From: JASSUD01 sp031963005
GTDB lineage: Bacteria; Pseudomonadota; Gammaproteobacteria; Burkholderiales; Burkholderiaceae
Reading direction: 5' to 3'
Assembly: GCA_031963005.1 (NCBI GenBank)
Contig: JASSUL010000009.1
Span: forward strand, 23,951-87,950
DNA: 64,000 nucleotides
Shown here: one piece after another, positions 17,924-27,027 of the stretch
How positions within the stretch are numbered: the first letter of the stretch is position 1
Layout: every line of letters starts with the position of its first letter
Program-made: the position numbers and the translations under genes
The notes under the pieces: generated by a model
The model's input: only the letters and a program-made list of their open reading frames with translations
Databases searched by the model: none
What the model was told of the DNA's origin: nothing

Positions 17924-18547
17924 ATGATGAATGGTTACACCTGGAAACTACCCATGCATATGGCTATGCAAAATCGCATTGAGCAGCACTTTCGTGAAAG
18001 CGCAGAACTGCATCTGCATGCGATGGAAACCCTCGCAGCGCCGATCGCTACGGCTATCGACATATTATTTTTGACATTGACGAATAATGGCAAAGTGTTG
18101 GTGTGTGGTAATGGAGGGTCTGCCGCTGATGCGCAGCATTTTGCCGCAGAACTCATCGGTCGGTTTGAGCAAGAGCGTCCTAGTTTAGCCGCACTGGCTT
18201 TAACCACAGACACCTCTATCCTAACCGCAGTAGCCAACGACTATGATTTTACGGAAGTCTTCGCGCGACAAATCCGCGGCCTGGGACAAGCAGGCGATGT
18301 TTTAATCGCTCTCTCGACCTCTGGTTATTCCGCCAACGTATTAGCCGCTATCGAGGCCGCACATGAACGCGATATGCGCGTTATTGCGCTAACAGGAAAG
18401 GGGGGAGGCGCTGTACTGCAAGCGCTCAATGCCCATGATCTTTCTCTTTGCGTGCCGGCAGAGCGCACTTCCCGTATCCAGGAAATTCATCTACTGACTT
18501 TGCATTGCTTGTGCGACGGTATCGATGCGATGCTCTTAGGGGACTAG
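17924..18547 (+). CDS. diaA: SIS-domain protein, DiaA/GmhA type
   Basis: A phosphosugar-binding SIS protein. It contains CGNGGSAADAQHFAAEL, ALSTSGYSANVL and the C-terminal EIHLLTLHCLCDGID helix. Position after rsmI-yraN and before a BON lipoprotein is that of diaA, whose E. coli product is a DnaA-binding initiator stimulator. Phosphoheptose isomerase GmhA is closely related and cannot be excluded. The start may be the MMNGYTW methionine or one of the Met codons 10-14 residues further in. Confidence 0.85.
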   Translation: MMNGYTWKLPMHMAMQNRIEQHFRESAELHLHAMETLAAPIATAIDILFLTLTNNGKVLVCGNGGSAADAQHFAAELIGRFEQERPSLAALALTTDTSILTAVANDYDFTEVFARQIRGLGQAGDVLIALSTSGYSANVLAAIEAAHERDMRVIALTGKGGGAVLQALNAHDLSLCVPAERTSRIQEIHLLTLHCLCDGIDAMLLGD

Positions 18548-18777
18548 TCAAAGATAAGCATATTCAGCGTATTTTTCATTGAATGTAAGTTGTGATGTGC
18601 CTGTGTCATAGATCACAATCCCAATATATCAATGACAACATTGCTGCGCTGCGAATATGTTGACTTTCATTCAAAATACTAAACGGGTTCTAAGCCAAAG
18701 AGCGATCTATCGCCCATATGGCGTTAGATCAGTTTCTTTATAAAAACGATACTCGAACTTCGAAGGAGAATCAGCAC

Positions 18778-19599
18778 ATGCTGGCCTCGTATCCCAAAAA
18801 AGTAGTGCTTTTAGGTGTTTCACTATTGAGTGCCGCAACGTTGTTGCAAGGCTGCCCGCTAGTTGTACTGGGTGCTGCAGGTGGTGGAACCTTGATGGCT
18901 AGCCAACGTCGTACATTTGGCACGCAAACAGAAGACCGCGAAATACAAATCAAAGCGTCTACAAAAATAGCGCAAGCATTACAGGGGAAAGCGGGCGTGC
19001 ATATTAATGTGGCGGTATTTAATCGCCGTGTCTTGCTCACAGGAGAAATACCTGATGCCGCAACGGGGCAAAAAGCTTTAGAAGCAATGCGCCCGGTGAT
19101 CAACGTGCAAAGCATTATGAATGAACTCAAAGTGCAGCCTGCTAGCGAGCTGATGTCTCGTTCAAATGATACCTACCTGACTGCGAAGGTCAAAACGGCG
19201 TTAGTAAAAACTAGCAATCTTTCTGCAAACTACTTTAAGGTCGTTACAGAACGTGGCATCGTGTATTTAATGGGCCTAGTGACGCAAGAAGAAGCGTCCC
19301 AAGCTGCAGACATAGTTAGCCGCATATCGGGCGTAACACAAGTGGTAAAAGTCTTTGAATATCTCACTCCTGAGCAGAAAAAAGCACTCACGCCGGTCAT
19401 CGACACCACAGGCAATGCTTCTGTGCCTTCTACTCGCCGTGCTTCCCCGATTTCTTCTATTGCTCCTGCTGCAGATACAAAGGCCAATACCGTTACGCCT
19501 AGAAGTACTGCTGCAAGTGTGCATCCCATCTCCACAACACCAGTGAATACAAGCCCTATAGATAAGAAGTCTAGTTCGTCTAATTCAACACCGCGTTAA
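18778..19599 (+). CDS. BON-domain outer-membrane lipoprotein
   Basis: Read from MLASYPKK, which follows a good AAGGAG site, the protein starts with a lipoprotein signal and lipobox (LLQGC). Two BON domains follow at about residues 55-120 (KVNV-like GVHINVAVFNRRVLLTGEIP) and 135-200 (FKVVTERGIVYLMGLV), then a ~70-residue tail rich in Ser, Thr, Ala and Pro. This resembles the DolP/OsmY-type lipoprotein found after diaA in Burkholderia, which supports outer-membrane integrity. The long low-complexity tail is unusual. Confidence 0.9.
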   Translation: MLASYPKKVVLLGVSLLSAATLLQGCPLVVLGAAGGGTLMASQRRTFGTQTEDREIQIKASTKIAQALQGKAGVHINVAVFNRRVLLTGEIPDAATGQKALEAMRPVINVQSIMNELKVQPASELMSRSNDTYLTAKVKTALVKTSNLSANYFKVVTERGIVYLMGLVTQEEASQAADIVSRISGVTQVVKVFEYLTPEQKKALTPVIDTTGNASVPSTRRASPISSIAPAADTKANTVTPRSTAASVHPISTTPVNTSPIDKKSSSSNSTPR

Positions 19600-19690
19600 G
19601 TGCCTAGGCCCTATTCCACAGATGGATAAACACGCTTCTTGATCAAGGGGCGTGTTTACCCAGGAAAAATTGAACGATAAAAGCAAATCA

Positions 19691-19721
19691 AGCGCAACCA
19701 GCAATGGCATTGCGCTTTTTT
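19691..19721 (+). terminator. Rho-independent terminator after the BON gene
   Basis: Stem AGCGCAA / TTGCGCT with a 12-nt loop and T6. A second stem without a T-run (AAACACGC / GCGTGTTT) lies just upstream at about 19628-19657. Confidence 0.75.
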
Positions 19722-20225
19722 GCGTATAAAAACTAAAATTACAAAGAGGTTTCTTTTGTTGATGCATTGTTCCATTTTTGGTTAAAAATATTCGCTACCC
19801 TGGTATTTTTAAAAAATGTTCAATGGAAAAATATTAAAAATAATAGATCTTCTTTTAAAGACATGAGCCTTGTATCAAAAAGCAGGCAAAAACCTATAAA
19901 ACGTGCATTGGCATGTGTTTTAAATGGCGGTGCAGCCTCTTCCAAAGTGCTTGATTGCGCATAAAAAATAAAAAAAGCCAGCCCTGGCTTAGTAAATTAT
20001 TCTATTTCTGAGGTGTAAACCATATGAAAATTAAAATTTTTTAATGGAAGAATAGAGAGGTTTAGTGAAAGGACCTGACAAATATTAGTTACACAGTAAA
20101 TGAACCGTTTTTTGATAGTGATGTGTCGTTTCCACAAGCAGTAGCAAGCTTCATGCATTGATGAGATGGATGAAGCCTATTAAAAACCCAAAAATATAAC
20201 CCTAACAAATTCATTAGGAAACACT
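19722..20225. other. AT-rich intergenic stretch
   Basis: About 500 bp with no convincing gene. A 65-codon open frame (19767-19964) has no ribosome site or similarity. The last 100 bp should hold the promoter of the DsbA-like gene. Confidence 0.5.
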
Positions 20226-20900
20226 ATGAAAACGCTACGTTATTCTATTGCTGTATTATTTTTATCAGTCATAACTAGTCTATTCACTATTCCCGTGATG
20301 CAGGCTTATGCATCGCCCTCGATGCCCATGGCCGGTGTGGATTATGAGGTGCTGGATACCTCTGTATTAACCTCTGATATACCCGCCAACAAGGTAGAAG
20401 TACTCAATTTTTTCTCGTATGGCAGTCCGAACGATTATTCGTTTGAACCCAAATTGGCAAATTGGGCTAAAAGGCAAGGTCCAGATGTGATTTTCAATCG
20501 CGTGCCCGTGGCATCTAACCCCAATCTTGTACCACAACAAAGGCTCTATCATGCATTGCATGCATTAGGTGAAGTCGATCAAATGACGTTTAAAATCTTT
20601 GAAGCGATACAGACAAAGCAAAATGCTTTACGTACACCACAAGCACAAGCCAATTTTGTAGCGCAAGAAGGTGTTGATCGTCAAAGATTTTTATCGGCAT
20701 ATCATTCTTCTAAAACTACACAGCAATTAGAAATTGATAATAGATTGATTCAACAGTACGCTATTCGTAGTGTGCCTACATTGGTTGTGCAAGGTAAATA
20801 TAAAATATCCCCAGTAATGTCACAAAGTTTTGATGCTACTCTGCAAGTGCTGGATTTTTTAGTGTCAAAAGCACGTTCAGAAAGGGTTCAAGCCCAATAA
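20226..20900 (+). CDS. DsbA-like protein without catalytic cysteines
   Basis: A periplasmic thioredoxin-fold protein with a DsbA layout: signal peptide (residues 1-~30), strand VEVLNFFSYGSPNDYSFEP, helical insertion, and the cis-proline loop IRSVPTLVVQGKY. In DsbA the active site here reads FFSYGCPHCYEFEP; in this protein both cysteines are replaced (S-P-N-D), and no other cysteine occurs in the mature part. It therefore cannot make disulfides by the normal mechanism. The fold and cis-Pro are kept and the frame is clean over 224 codons, which argues for a retained binding or chaperone role rather than decay. Confidence 0.85.
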   Translation: MKTLRYSIAVLFLSVITSLFTIPVMQAYASPSMPMAGVDYEVLDTSVLTSDIPANKVEVLNFFSYGSPNDYSFEPKLANWAKRQGPDVIFNRVPVASNPNLVPQQRLYHALHALGEVDQMTFKIFEAIQTKQNALRTPQAQANFVAQEGVDRQRFLSAYHSSKTTQQLEIDNRLIQQYAIRSVPTLVVQGKYKISPVMSQSFDATLQVLDFLVSKARSERVQAQ

Positions 20901-20968
20901 AATAAGCTGTATGTATGGTTTAGATTTTATTAAAGAATATCTATAATTTATCTGCATATCCTTGATCG

Positions 20969-20996
20969 ACGCATTACATAGCGTAATGCGTTTTTT
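20969..20996 (+). terminator. Rho-independent terminator after the DsbA-like gene
   Basis: A 9-bp perfect stem (ACGCATTAC / GTAATGCGT) with a 5-nt loop and T6. Confidence 0.88.
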
Positions 20997-21132
20997 CTGG
21001 TGCGCCCAGCATGGGCGCATCAAGTGGCCTCAAAAGGTGCGACGTCGCGTTCTAATTTTTGGGGTCACTTTAGGGGGCAGGTTGCGGTGCGTTGGATTTG
21101 CGTAATACGCCGGTCTCTTAGAGCAATTATGC

Positions 21133-21138
21133 TACAAT
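21133..21138 (+). promoter_or_regulatory. Candidate -10 element upstream of prs
   Basis: TACAAT lies about 180 bp before the prs start, preceded by a TATG extended -10. No good -35 is seen at 17 bp. The leader that follows holds a G/C-rich inverted segment. Confidence 0.3.
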
Positions 21139-21319
21139 GCCGGCCCTACTTAGAGATTGGAACCCTCGTTTCCATACCGATACATCGCGGCGCGTCAGTC
21201 TAGTACGTCCCGCGATTTCTATTTTTAGGCTGTGTCATCGCTAAAACGCTAGGGGACATCCCTGCTGCAGACGCGTTCATGCATTTTCTATCCTTTTTCT
21301 TTTTTACTCTCTGAAAACA

Positions 21320-22282
21320 ATGGGCAATAACAACGGCTTGATGGTTTTTGCGGGCAGCGCCAACCCGGAACTTGCTGAAGAGGTAGTTGAAAAACTCGGT
21401 ATTTCGTTAGGAAAAGCGCTGGTTGGACGTTTCTCGGATGGAGAGAGTCAAATTGAAATCCAGGAAAATGTGCGTGGGAAAGACGTTTTTGTTTTGCAAT
21501 CTACTTGCGCTCCGAGCAATGATCATCTGATGGAATTGATGTTCATGGTAGATGCGCTCAAACGCGCTTCTGCTGAGCGAATTACGGCAGCTATTCCTTA
21601 TTTCGGTTATGCGCGCCAAGATCGGCGCCCGCGTTCGGCTCGAGTCGCTATTTCGGCAAAAGTAGTTGCGAATATGCTGCAAGTCGTCGGTGTAGATCGC
21701 ATTGTGACGATGGATTTGCATGCCGATCAAATTCAGGGATTTTTTGATATTCCTGTGGATAATATCTATGCTGCCCCCGTTTTATTAGGCGATTTACGTC
21801 AGAAAAATCGAGACGATTTATTAGTAGTATCCCCTGATGTAGGAGGGGTAGTGCGTGCGCGAGCTTTTGCTAAGCAACTCCAAACCGATTTAGCGATTAT
21901 TGATAAGCGTCGCCCGAAGGCAAATGTCGCGGAAGTGATGAATGTGATCGGCGAAGTGGAAGGTCGTACGTGCGTCATTATGGACGATATGGTCGATACG
22001 GCCGATACGCTTTGTAAAGCGGCCAATGCGTTGAAAGAACGAGGGGCTAGAAAAGTATTCGCCTATACGACACACCCGATTCTGTCGGGTCAGGCCGTCA
22101 CTCGCATTGCGAACTCTGAAATAGATGAAGTGGTGGTGACGAACACGATTCGTTTGCAAGAAAATGCAGCGCAATGTTCTAAAATCCGCCAGCTTTCTGT
22201 AGCAGAGTTACTGGCAGAAACGTTTTCTCGTATTCGCTGCGGCGAATCGGTAACGTCGCTTTTTGCGGAAACGTCGATGTAA
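21320..22282 (+). CDS. prs: Ribose-phosphate pyrophosphokinase
   Basis: Makes PRPP from ribose-5-phosphate and ATP for nucleotide, histidine and tryptophan synthesis. Class I features are intact: GRFSDGE, the flexible loop YFGYARQDRR, MDLHADQIQGFF, and the PRPP-binding loop VIMDDMVDTADTL. The length of 320 aa is normal. prs-rplY-pth order is conserved in Burkholderia. The tRNA-Gln that often precedes prs there is not present in this window. Confidence 0.97.
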   Translation: MGNNNGLMVFAGSANPELAEEVVEKLGISLGKALVGRFSDGESQIEIQENVRGKDVFVLQSTCAPSNDHLMELMFMVDALKRASAERITAAIPYFGYARQDRRPRSARVAISAKVVANMLQVVGVDRIVTMDLHADQIQGFFDIPVDNIYAAPVLLGDLRQKNRDDLLVVSPDVGGVVRARAFAKQLQTDLAIIDKRRPKANVAEVMNVIGEVEGRTCVIMDDMVDTADTLCKAANALKERGARKVFAYTTHPILSGQAVTRIANSEIDEVVVTNTIRLQENAAQCSKIRQLSVAELLAETFSRIRCGESVTSLFAETSM

Positions 22283-22313
22283 TATGCAATGTGTATAGAG
22301 TATGTAATTTTGT

Positions 22314-22343
22314 AGAACTTGTTTAAAAAAACAGGTTCTTTTT
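22314..22343 (+). terminator. Probable terminator after prs
   Basis: GAACTTGTTT / AAACAGGTTC stem with a short A-rich loop, then T5. It lies directly before the family-1 repeat. Confidence 0.6.
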
Positions 22344-22345
22344 GC

Positions 22346-22498
22346 TAGGGCATGTCTACAATTGCCCAAAAGAACCCATCTTTGCGTATTGGTGAAAATG
22401 CGGTGCTCGGGATCCTCACTGTACTTAAGTACAGTTCCGGTCCCTGGGCTCTTGCTCCCCCAAATATGGGCCCTTTTGAACAATTGTAGACACACCCC
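22346..22498 (+). repeat. Palindromic repeat, family 1, copy 2
   Basis: About 153 bp with ends TAGGGCATGTCTACAATTG and CAATTGTAGACACACCC, and the inner TGTACTTAAGTACA palindrome. It is the reverse complement of the copy at 1433-1590 with few differences. It is inserted between prs and rplY. Confidence 0.85.
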
Positions 22499-22499
22499 G

Positions 22500-22526
22500 G
22501 ATAACCTGGTCGCGGGTTATCTTTTT
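22500..22526 (+). terminator. Leader hairpin before rplY
   Basis: GATAACC / GGTTATC stem followed by T5 immediately before the rplY ribosome site (AGGAGA). It could be an attenuator-like leader or simply a terminator for transcripts entering from the repeat. Confidence 0.4.
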
Positions 22527-22537
22527 AGGAGAATGGA

Positions 22538-23179
22538 ATGGAAGTTATCGCTTTTGAACGCACACTGCAGGGTACGGGTGCGAGCCGCCGTCTGCGTCGC
22601 GCAGGAAGAACCCCCGCTATTGTTTATGGCGCAGGGCAAGAAGCGCAGCAAATCGAGCTGGATCATAATGATTTGATTCACGCTGTTAAAAAAGAAGTGT
22701 TTCATTCTTCTATTTTGACGCTCAAAATACAAGAGAATGAAAAAACCGGCAAGACAGAGCAAGTATTGTTGCGCGCAGTTCAATATCATCCGTTTAAACC
22801 GATGATTTTGCATATCGATTTTCAACGTGTAGACGCTACACAGAAAATCCATATCAAAGTGCCGCTCCACTTTCTGAATCAAGAAACCTGCAAAGCGGTC
22901 AAGTTGGATGGCGCTATGTTGACACAAGTGATGAATGAGCTAGAAGTTGTTTGCTTGCCTAACAATTTACCTGCCTTCATCGAGGTCGATTTAACCGATA
23001 TTCAAATTGGTCACCCATTGCATGCTAAAGAAGTAAAATTGCCAGCAGGTGTGGAATTGGCTTCTTACCTTGATCAAGATAACCCCGTAGTCGCAGCAGC
23101 GATGGTTTCTGCTGGGGCTGCTTCAGAAGGCGCTTCTGGCGGTGAAACCGCTTCCGAAGGGACTTCTTCAGAGGCTTAA
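22538..23179 (+). CDS. rplY: 50S ribosomal protein L25 (Ctc/TL5 form)
   Basis: Binds 5S rRNA. The N-terminal domain has GTGASRRLRRAGRTPAIVYG and a HHPFKPM-like segment (YHPFKPMILHIDFQRV); the C-terminal Ctc domain follows. The final ~25 residues are a low-complexity Ala/Gly/Ser/Glu tail. The length of 213 aa is normal for the two-domain form. ATG 22538 follows AGGAGAATGG; another ATG is five bases upstream, out of frame. Confidence 0.96.
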   Translation: MEVIAFERTLQGTGASRRLRRAGRTPAIVYGAGQEAQQIELDHNDLIHAVKKEVFHSSILTLKIQENEKTGKTEQVLLRAVQYHPFKPMILHIDFQRVDATQKIHIKVPLHFLNQETCKAVKLDGAMLTQVMNELEVVCLPNNLPAFIEVDLTDIQIGHPLHAKEVKLPAGVELASYLDQDNPVVAAAMVSAGAASEGASGGETASEGTSSEA

Positions 23180-23217
23180 TAACGACCTTTGATTGTAAGC
23201 ACTGCTTCAAAGATCGA

Positions 23218-23265
23218 TGACAAAGAGGAGCCAGCTCTGGGTAGCTGCTCCTCTTTGTCATTTAA
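23218..23265 (+). terminator. Rho-independent terminator after rplY
   Basis: A 14-bp perfect stem (TGACAAAGAGGAGC / GCTCCTCTTTGTCA) with a 15-nt loop and a short T-run. Confidence 0.85.
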
Positions 23266-23270
23266 ACGTT

Positions 23271-23390
23271 CTAAGAGCGTGTTCACGATCTTCAAAAGTG
23301 GGTTGTGTTGGGGTGACGAATTGAATTAAATACGGAACCCCAACATTACCGCCTTAAGGGTGATTGCTGGAGATTATGAACAGGTTCTAA
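23271..23390 (-). repeat. Palindromic repeat, family 2, copy B
   Basis: About 120 bp, matching the copy at 11330-11447 in inverse orientation, except for the ~22-bp loop between GTTGGGGT and ACCCCAAC, which is in the same orientation in both. It lies between rplY and pth. Confidence 0.85.
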
Positions 23391-23505
23391 TAAATAAAAA
23401 TAGCTTATAGAATCTCTCTTTTTTGACAGGCAAGCCTGCCTAAAAGCTTTTGGTAATCAAACTTGCCTAAAAGCCTTTCGTTTCACTTTTACTGATCATT
23501 CTCCC

Positions 23506-24153
23506 TTGATTCAACTCATTGTCGGATTGGGCAATCCAGGCCCAGAATACGCAGCTACACGCCATAACGCCGGTTTTTGGTTTGTCGAGCGGCTTGCACA
23601 AGCCGCCGGCGAGGTATTACGCCGAGATTCGCGGATGCAAGCAGAGAGCGCACGAGTACATGTTCAGCGACATACCGTATGGCTTTTGCAGCCACAAACC
23701 TTTATGAATCGCAGTGGTCAGGCCGTTGGCACCTTTGCACGGTTTTATAAAATTCCTCCCGAAGCCATTTTAGTGGTTCATGACGAACTAGATTTGCCAG
23801 CAGGCGTTGCAAAGCTGAAGCTCGGTGGGGGAAGTGGGGGACATAATGGAATCAAAGATATCGATGCGCACTTAGGCACGCCCCGTTATTGGCGCTTGCG
23901 TATCGGCATTGGCCATCCTCGAGATGTGTCTGCGCTCCATACACAAAATCCGCAAAACTCCGCGATGGACGGAGCGACGCCTTCTAAGAAAGCGCATCAA
24001 AGTGTGGCGGACTTTGTGCTCAAACCTCCTGGCCGCACGGAGCAAGTGCAGATTGAGGCCGCGATAGACCGTAGCTTTGCCTTGCTTCCGCTGATATTTG
24101 CCGGCGATATGCCCAATGCGATGAAGCAATTGCATAGTCCTGCCTCTGTTTAA
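23506..24153 (+). CDS. pth: Peptidyl-tRNA hydrolase
   Basis: Releases tRNA from prematurely dropped peptidyl-tRNA. The catalytic set is present: Asn in LIVGLGNPGPEY, His in TRHNAGFW, and Asp in VVHDELDLPAG, plus GGGSGGHNGIKDI. At 215 aa it is longer than the usual ~195-200 because of an insertion near residues 145-168 (ALHTQNPQNSAMDGATPSKK). The only start that keeps the conserved N-terminus is TTG, and no Shine-Dalgarno precedes it, so expression may be weak. Two near-identical 15-mers (TGCCTAAAAGC) lie just upstream. Confidence 0.94.
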   Translation: MIQLIVGLGNPGPEYAATRHNAGFWFVERLAQAAGEVLRRDSRMQAESARVHVQRHTVWLLQPQTFMNRSGQAVGTFARFYKIPPEAILVVHDELDLPAGVAKLKLGGGSGGHNGIKDIDAHLGTPRYWRLRIGIGHPRDVSALHTQNPQNSAMDGATPSKKAHQSVADFVLKPPGRTEQVQIEAAIDRSFALLPLIFAGDMPNAMKQLHSPASV

Positions 24154-24234
24154 AAACGGGTTTTAAAGGCAATATGGATAGGGATATTGCTGCTTACTTT
24201 TGCATTTGCACTTTAACTCTCAAAGCTTTTAAGC

Positions 24235-25008
24235 ATGGCTAATGCCGTAACACGCCCGTCAAAACACGCCCGTTTATCTCCTTCCTCTGCACATCGCTGG
24301 ATGTACTGTGCAGCGAGTCCGTGGCTAGAAGCCCATGCTCCGCAGAGTAGCAGTTCCTTTATCGATGAAGGCCATGATGCCCATCAGCTCGCTGCGCTAT
24401 GCCTTAAAGCCGACTGCGATACCACACACTATCTCGGTCATAAAATGGATAAAGGAAAGACCGTTGATCTCAAGATGGCGCAAGCGGTTCAGCAATATGT
24501 AGGGCGAGTGCGTGCTGCGGCACATGGACATATTTTATTGGTCGAGCATGAGGTCCCATTAACCGCTTTGACGGGTGAAGAAGGCGCGATGGGGACGGCC
24601 GACGCACTGATCCTCAATACACAAGCGCATCCCGAAGGCGCGGAATTACAAGTGCATGATCTGAAATTTGGACGTGGAACACTGGTACATGCGCAGCATA
24701 ATGAGCAATTAGCGCTATATGCACTGGGGGCATTACAAGCATTTAAGCATCTCGCATGCTTTGCGCGTTTTCGTCTGGTTATTCATCAACCGCGCCGTGC
24801 ACATTATTCAGAATGGGTATGTACCTTGGACGTTTTACAAGACTTTGCACAGCAGGTCATGCAAGCGGCTCGAGCAGCGCAAGCTGTAGAAAATATGCCG
24901 CGCCCGAATTTATCTGCCTATGCAACGCCTGGTGAAAAACAATGCCGGTTTTGCCGTGCTAAGGGAAAGTGTGTCGCGTATAAACAATTTGGTGTGCTAA
25001 AGAATTAA
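24235..25008 (+). CDS. DUF2800-type, Cas4/RecB-like nuclease domain protein of phage type
   Basis: A 257-aa protein with the DUF2800 pattern: N-terminal KHARLSPSSAHRWMYCAASP, then DEGHDAHQLAALCL, GTADALI, VHDLKFGRGTLV, and a C-terminal cysteine cluster CRFCRAKGKC. With the early YC this gives the four cysteines of an iron-sulfur-bound Cas4/AddB-like PD-(D/E)XK nuclease. DUF2800 genes usually sit in prophages. Here it stands alone, 80 bp after pth, and a piece of its 3' end recurs at 28285-28350, showing it took part in the duplication that built the array to its right. Confidence 0.82.
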   Translation: MANAVTRPSKHARLSPSSAHRWMYCAASPWLEAHAPQSSSSFIDEGHDAHQLAALCLKADCDTTHYLGHKMDKGKTVDLKMAQAVQQYVGRVRAAAHGHILLVEHEVPLTALTGEEGAMGTADALILNTQAHPEGAELQVHDLKFGRGTLVHAQHNEQLALYALGALQAFKHLACFARFRLVIHQPRRAHYSEWVCTLDVLQDFAQQVMQAARAAQAVENMPRPNLSAYATPGEKQCRFCRAKGKCVAYKQFGVLKN

Positions 25009-25379
25009 AAAAATAGGTACCAGATCGGATGTTTGCAGCGTCAGTATTTAGTTAATCTCTTATTCATAGGTTTGTCGACATCATTGCTTACCCCTTATAG
25101 ATAAGCAGATAAGCTGTCTGTTTTTCCATACTATTTTTATGGCGATCAAAGTGAAACAAAATACGGTGATCTACTGTAAGTGTTTTTCTAAAAACATAGT
25201 ATAGAATATTCCGCTTGTATTTTAAGAATGAGCATACTTCTTTGATGCAGCCATGTTTTTCATGGAGCGTTTGCCCTGCAGTTTTAATTGCGAGGTCTGA
25301 AAATACGGCAGAGTATTTTTATAAGTATGTAGTAGAGATGGATTGTTTAAATATATATGCGATTTATAAGGAGAGAAAC

Positions 25380-25910
25380 ATGACGGTAGCACTACCACCA
25401 GTGAGTTTAACGCACGAAATAGCCTCAATAAGAGGGGTGACAAAGCAATTAAACGATTACATGCTTTATGGATGTACCCTACCGGAAGATAAAGATATAA
25501 ATAGGATAAACGCGCAGATAGATGCCAGGAAGCTTGATACAAAAAAATGGGAGCCTACTGAGATACTGAAAGATGTGTGTAAATTTCTTCTGAGCCAGAT
25601 TGCCACGCTGCCTCTTTATATATTCTCAGCCGTTGCAGTAGCGGCTACAGTTACTTTTCTGCCTGTAGGTCCTTTACTCAAATTAGCTGCATTGTTTGCT
25701 GTCTGCAGGGTGTCAGCTATAGTCTGGAATGGAACAATTGATAGTGTCGTGAACAATTGGCTTGATGGGTGGGACGCTCTAAAGCCTAGTGAAAACAGGC
25801 AGCTTAGGGATGCCGCAAAAGAATTTAAAAAATCAAAGGATAAATTGACTAAATTAGAAGAATACAGGAGGGACAGCGCTCAAGCTCCGGTTCATCCAGC
25901 AATAATCTAA
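25380..25910 (+). CDS. Small membrane protein, array paralogue 1
   Basis: A 176-aa protein read from MTVALPPVSL after AAGGAGAGAAAC; the longer frame from 25215 lacks a ribosome site. Two adjacent hydrophobic stretches (LPLYIFSAVAVAATVTFLP and PLLKLAALFAVCR) are followed by the array signature IVWNGTIDSVVNNWLDGWDALKPSENRQ and a charged coiled-coil-like tail. It is the most diverged of four tandem relatives. Function is unknown; no enzyme motif is seen. Confidence 0.65.
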   Translation: MTVALPPVSLTHEIASIRGVTKQLNDYMLYGCTLPEDKDINRINAQIDARKLDTKKWEPTEILKDVCKFLLSQIATLPLYIFSAVAVAATVTFLPVGPLLKLAALFAVCRVSAIVWNGTIDSVVNNWLDGWDALKPSENRQLRDAAKEFKKSKDKLTKLEEYRRDSAQAPVHPAII

Positions 25911-25953
25911 GTGAAGCAATTTTTATTCCGTCTCTAATTCGATGAATTATAAA

Positions 25954-25996
25954 TCCCCCTTAAATGCATTCACTCGCATTTTGAGGGGGATTTTTA
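25954..25996 (+). terminator. Array terminator 1
   Basis: TCCCCCT / AGGGGGA stem around an inner TGCATT..GCATTT region, followed by T5. Copies of the same sequence follow each of the other three paralogues. Confidence 0.85.
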
Positions 25997-26351
25997 TTTA
26001 AAAGTCCAACTATGATAAGCAGTAAAATGAATGAGTCAGAGCGCACAAATTTGTGTTTTGATAAACGTTGATTAGGCTTTTTTAATGAAAGCACGGTGTG
26101 ATAATTTGATTATCCATGGCTCTCTAAGGAGGCTATTAACGGATATTAAGAGGCAGTAGATGGCCTAAAATAAAGAGCTTGAACAGACGAAAGCCAAATG
26201 CCAAAGTGCTTTTTATTCCATTTTTGAAACATTCAAAGTCAGTAGAATACAGTGTTTAGGGGAAGGCCATTCAGTAAAAATAATAGAAAATGTGGTGCAT
26301 ATCGCAGAAAAAGTCTGCTGCATTGCATAGTATATTGATAAGGATAGAAAT

Positions 26352-26939
26352 ATGGCTACATCAACGGTAGAAGCTAGCCCTTCCCTTCTTTCTCCGCCGC
26401 CATTTTTGTATGCTACGGTGCCTTCTAATGAACATAATACAACTCTGTATTCTATAAAGAAAGAAACAACAGAAGAGGCCTTTTGGAATGAAGTGAAAGA
26501 CTGCGTTAGAGCAACGCTACGTGACGGTACTTTATTATGTCTTTCTCTATCTCCAGCGCTGTGCATGCTGATAGCGATAGTTGCTATTGATCAGATTTTA
26601 TTGTTTATGGCGGCAGTAGCTGCTATTAACATAGTATCTAAGCAAATTTGGAATGGAGAGTTATACCAATCTTTTGACAATTGGTTAGACTCTATAAAGT
26701 GGTTAGAACCTAGTGAAAATAGAAAATATAATAATCTTGTAAAGCAGTTGGAACACTATCAATCTCAGAAGCTTGACCATTCTCAGAAAGCGGCTTTGTA
26801 TGAAATCAGGGCAGCGCAATATATACAGAAATTGGATGCTTTAAATAACGATAATATACCTCCATCACAGGCAAGCACGGCGGCTAATGCTGATCAGGAG
26901 ATAGCTAATAATTCAACACCTGTACCCCAAGCTACCTAG
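26352..26939 (+). CDS. Small membrane protein, array paralogue 2
   Basis: 195 aa. A variable Ser/Pro-rich N-terminus is followed by the motif YSIKKETTEEAFWNEVKD, a hydrophobic core (residues ~55-100), the signature QIWNGELYQSFDNWLDSIKW, LEPSENRKYNNLV, and a charged C-terminus. Its upstream region shares blocks with the next unit (ATTCCATTTTT, GCATTGCATAGTATAT, TAAGGA), so promoter and ribosome site were duplicated with the gene. No known family. Confidence 0.65.
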   Translation: MATSTVEASPSLLSPPPFLYATVPSNEHNTTLYSIKKETTEEAFWNEVKDCVRATLRDGTLLCLSLSPALCMLIAIVAIDQILLFMAAVAAINIVSKQIWNGELYQSFDNWLDSIKWLEPSENRKYNNLVKQLEHYQSQKLDHSQKAALYEIRAAQYIQKLDALNNDNIPPSQASTAANADQEIANNSTPVPQAT

Positions 26940-26983
26940 GCTAAGCAAGATTTATCCCCATCCACCCATTTAATGGGTTACTA

Positions 26984-27027
26984 ATCCTCCTTAAATGCAT
27001 TCATTTGCATTTGAGGAGGATTTTTTT
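26984..27027 (+). terminator. Array terminator 2
   Basis: ATCCTCCTT / GAGGAGGAT stem with compensating changes relative to the other copies, then T7. Confidence 0.85.

Noticed and set aside
20901..21319. tRNA-Gln upstream of prs
   Set aside because: Expected in Burkholderia, but no cloverleaf can be formed in this interval.
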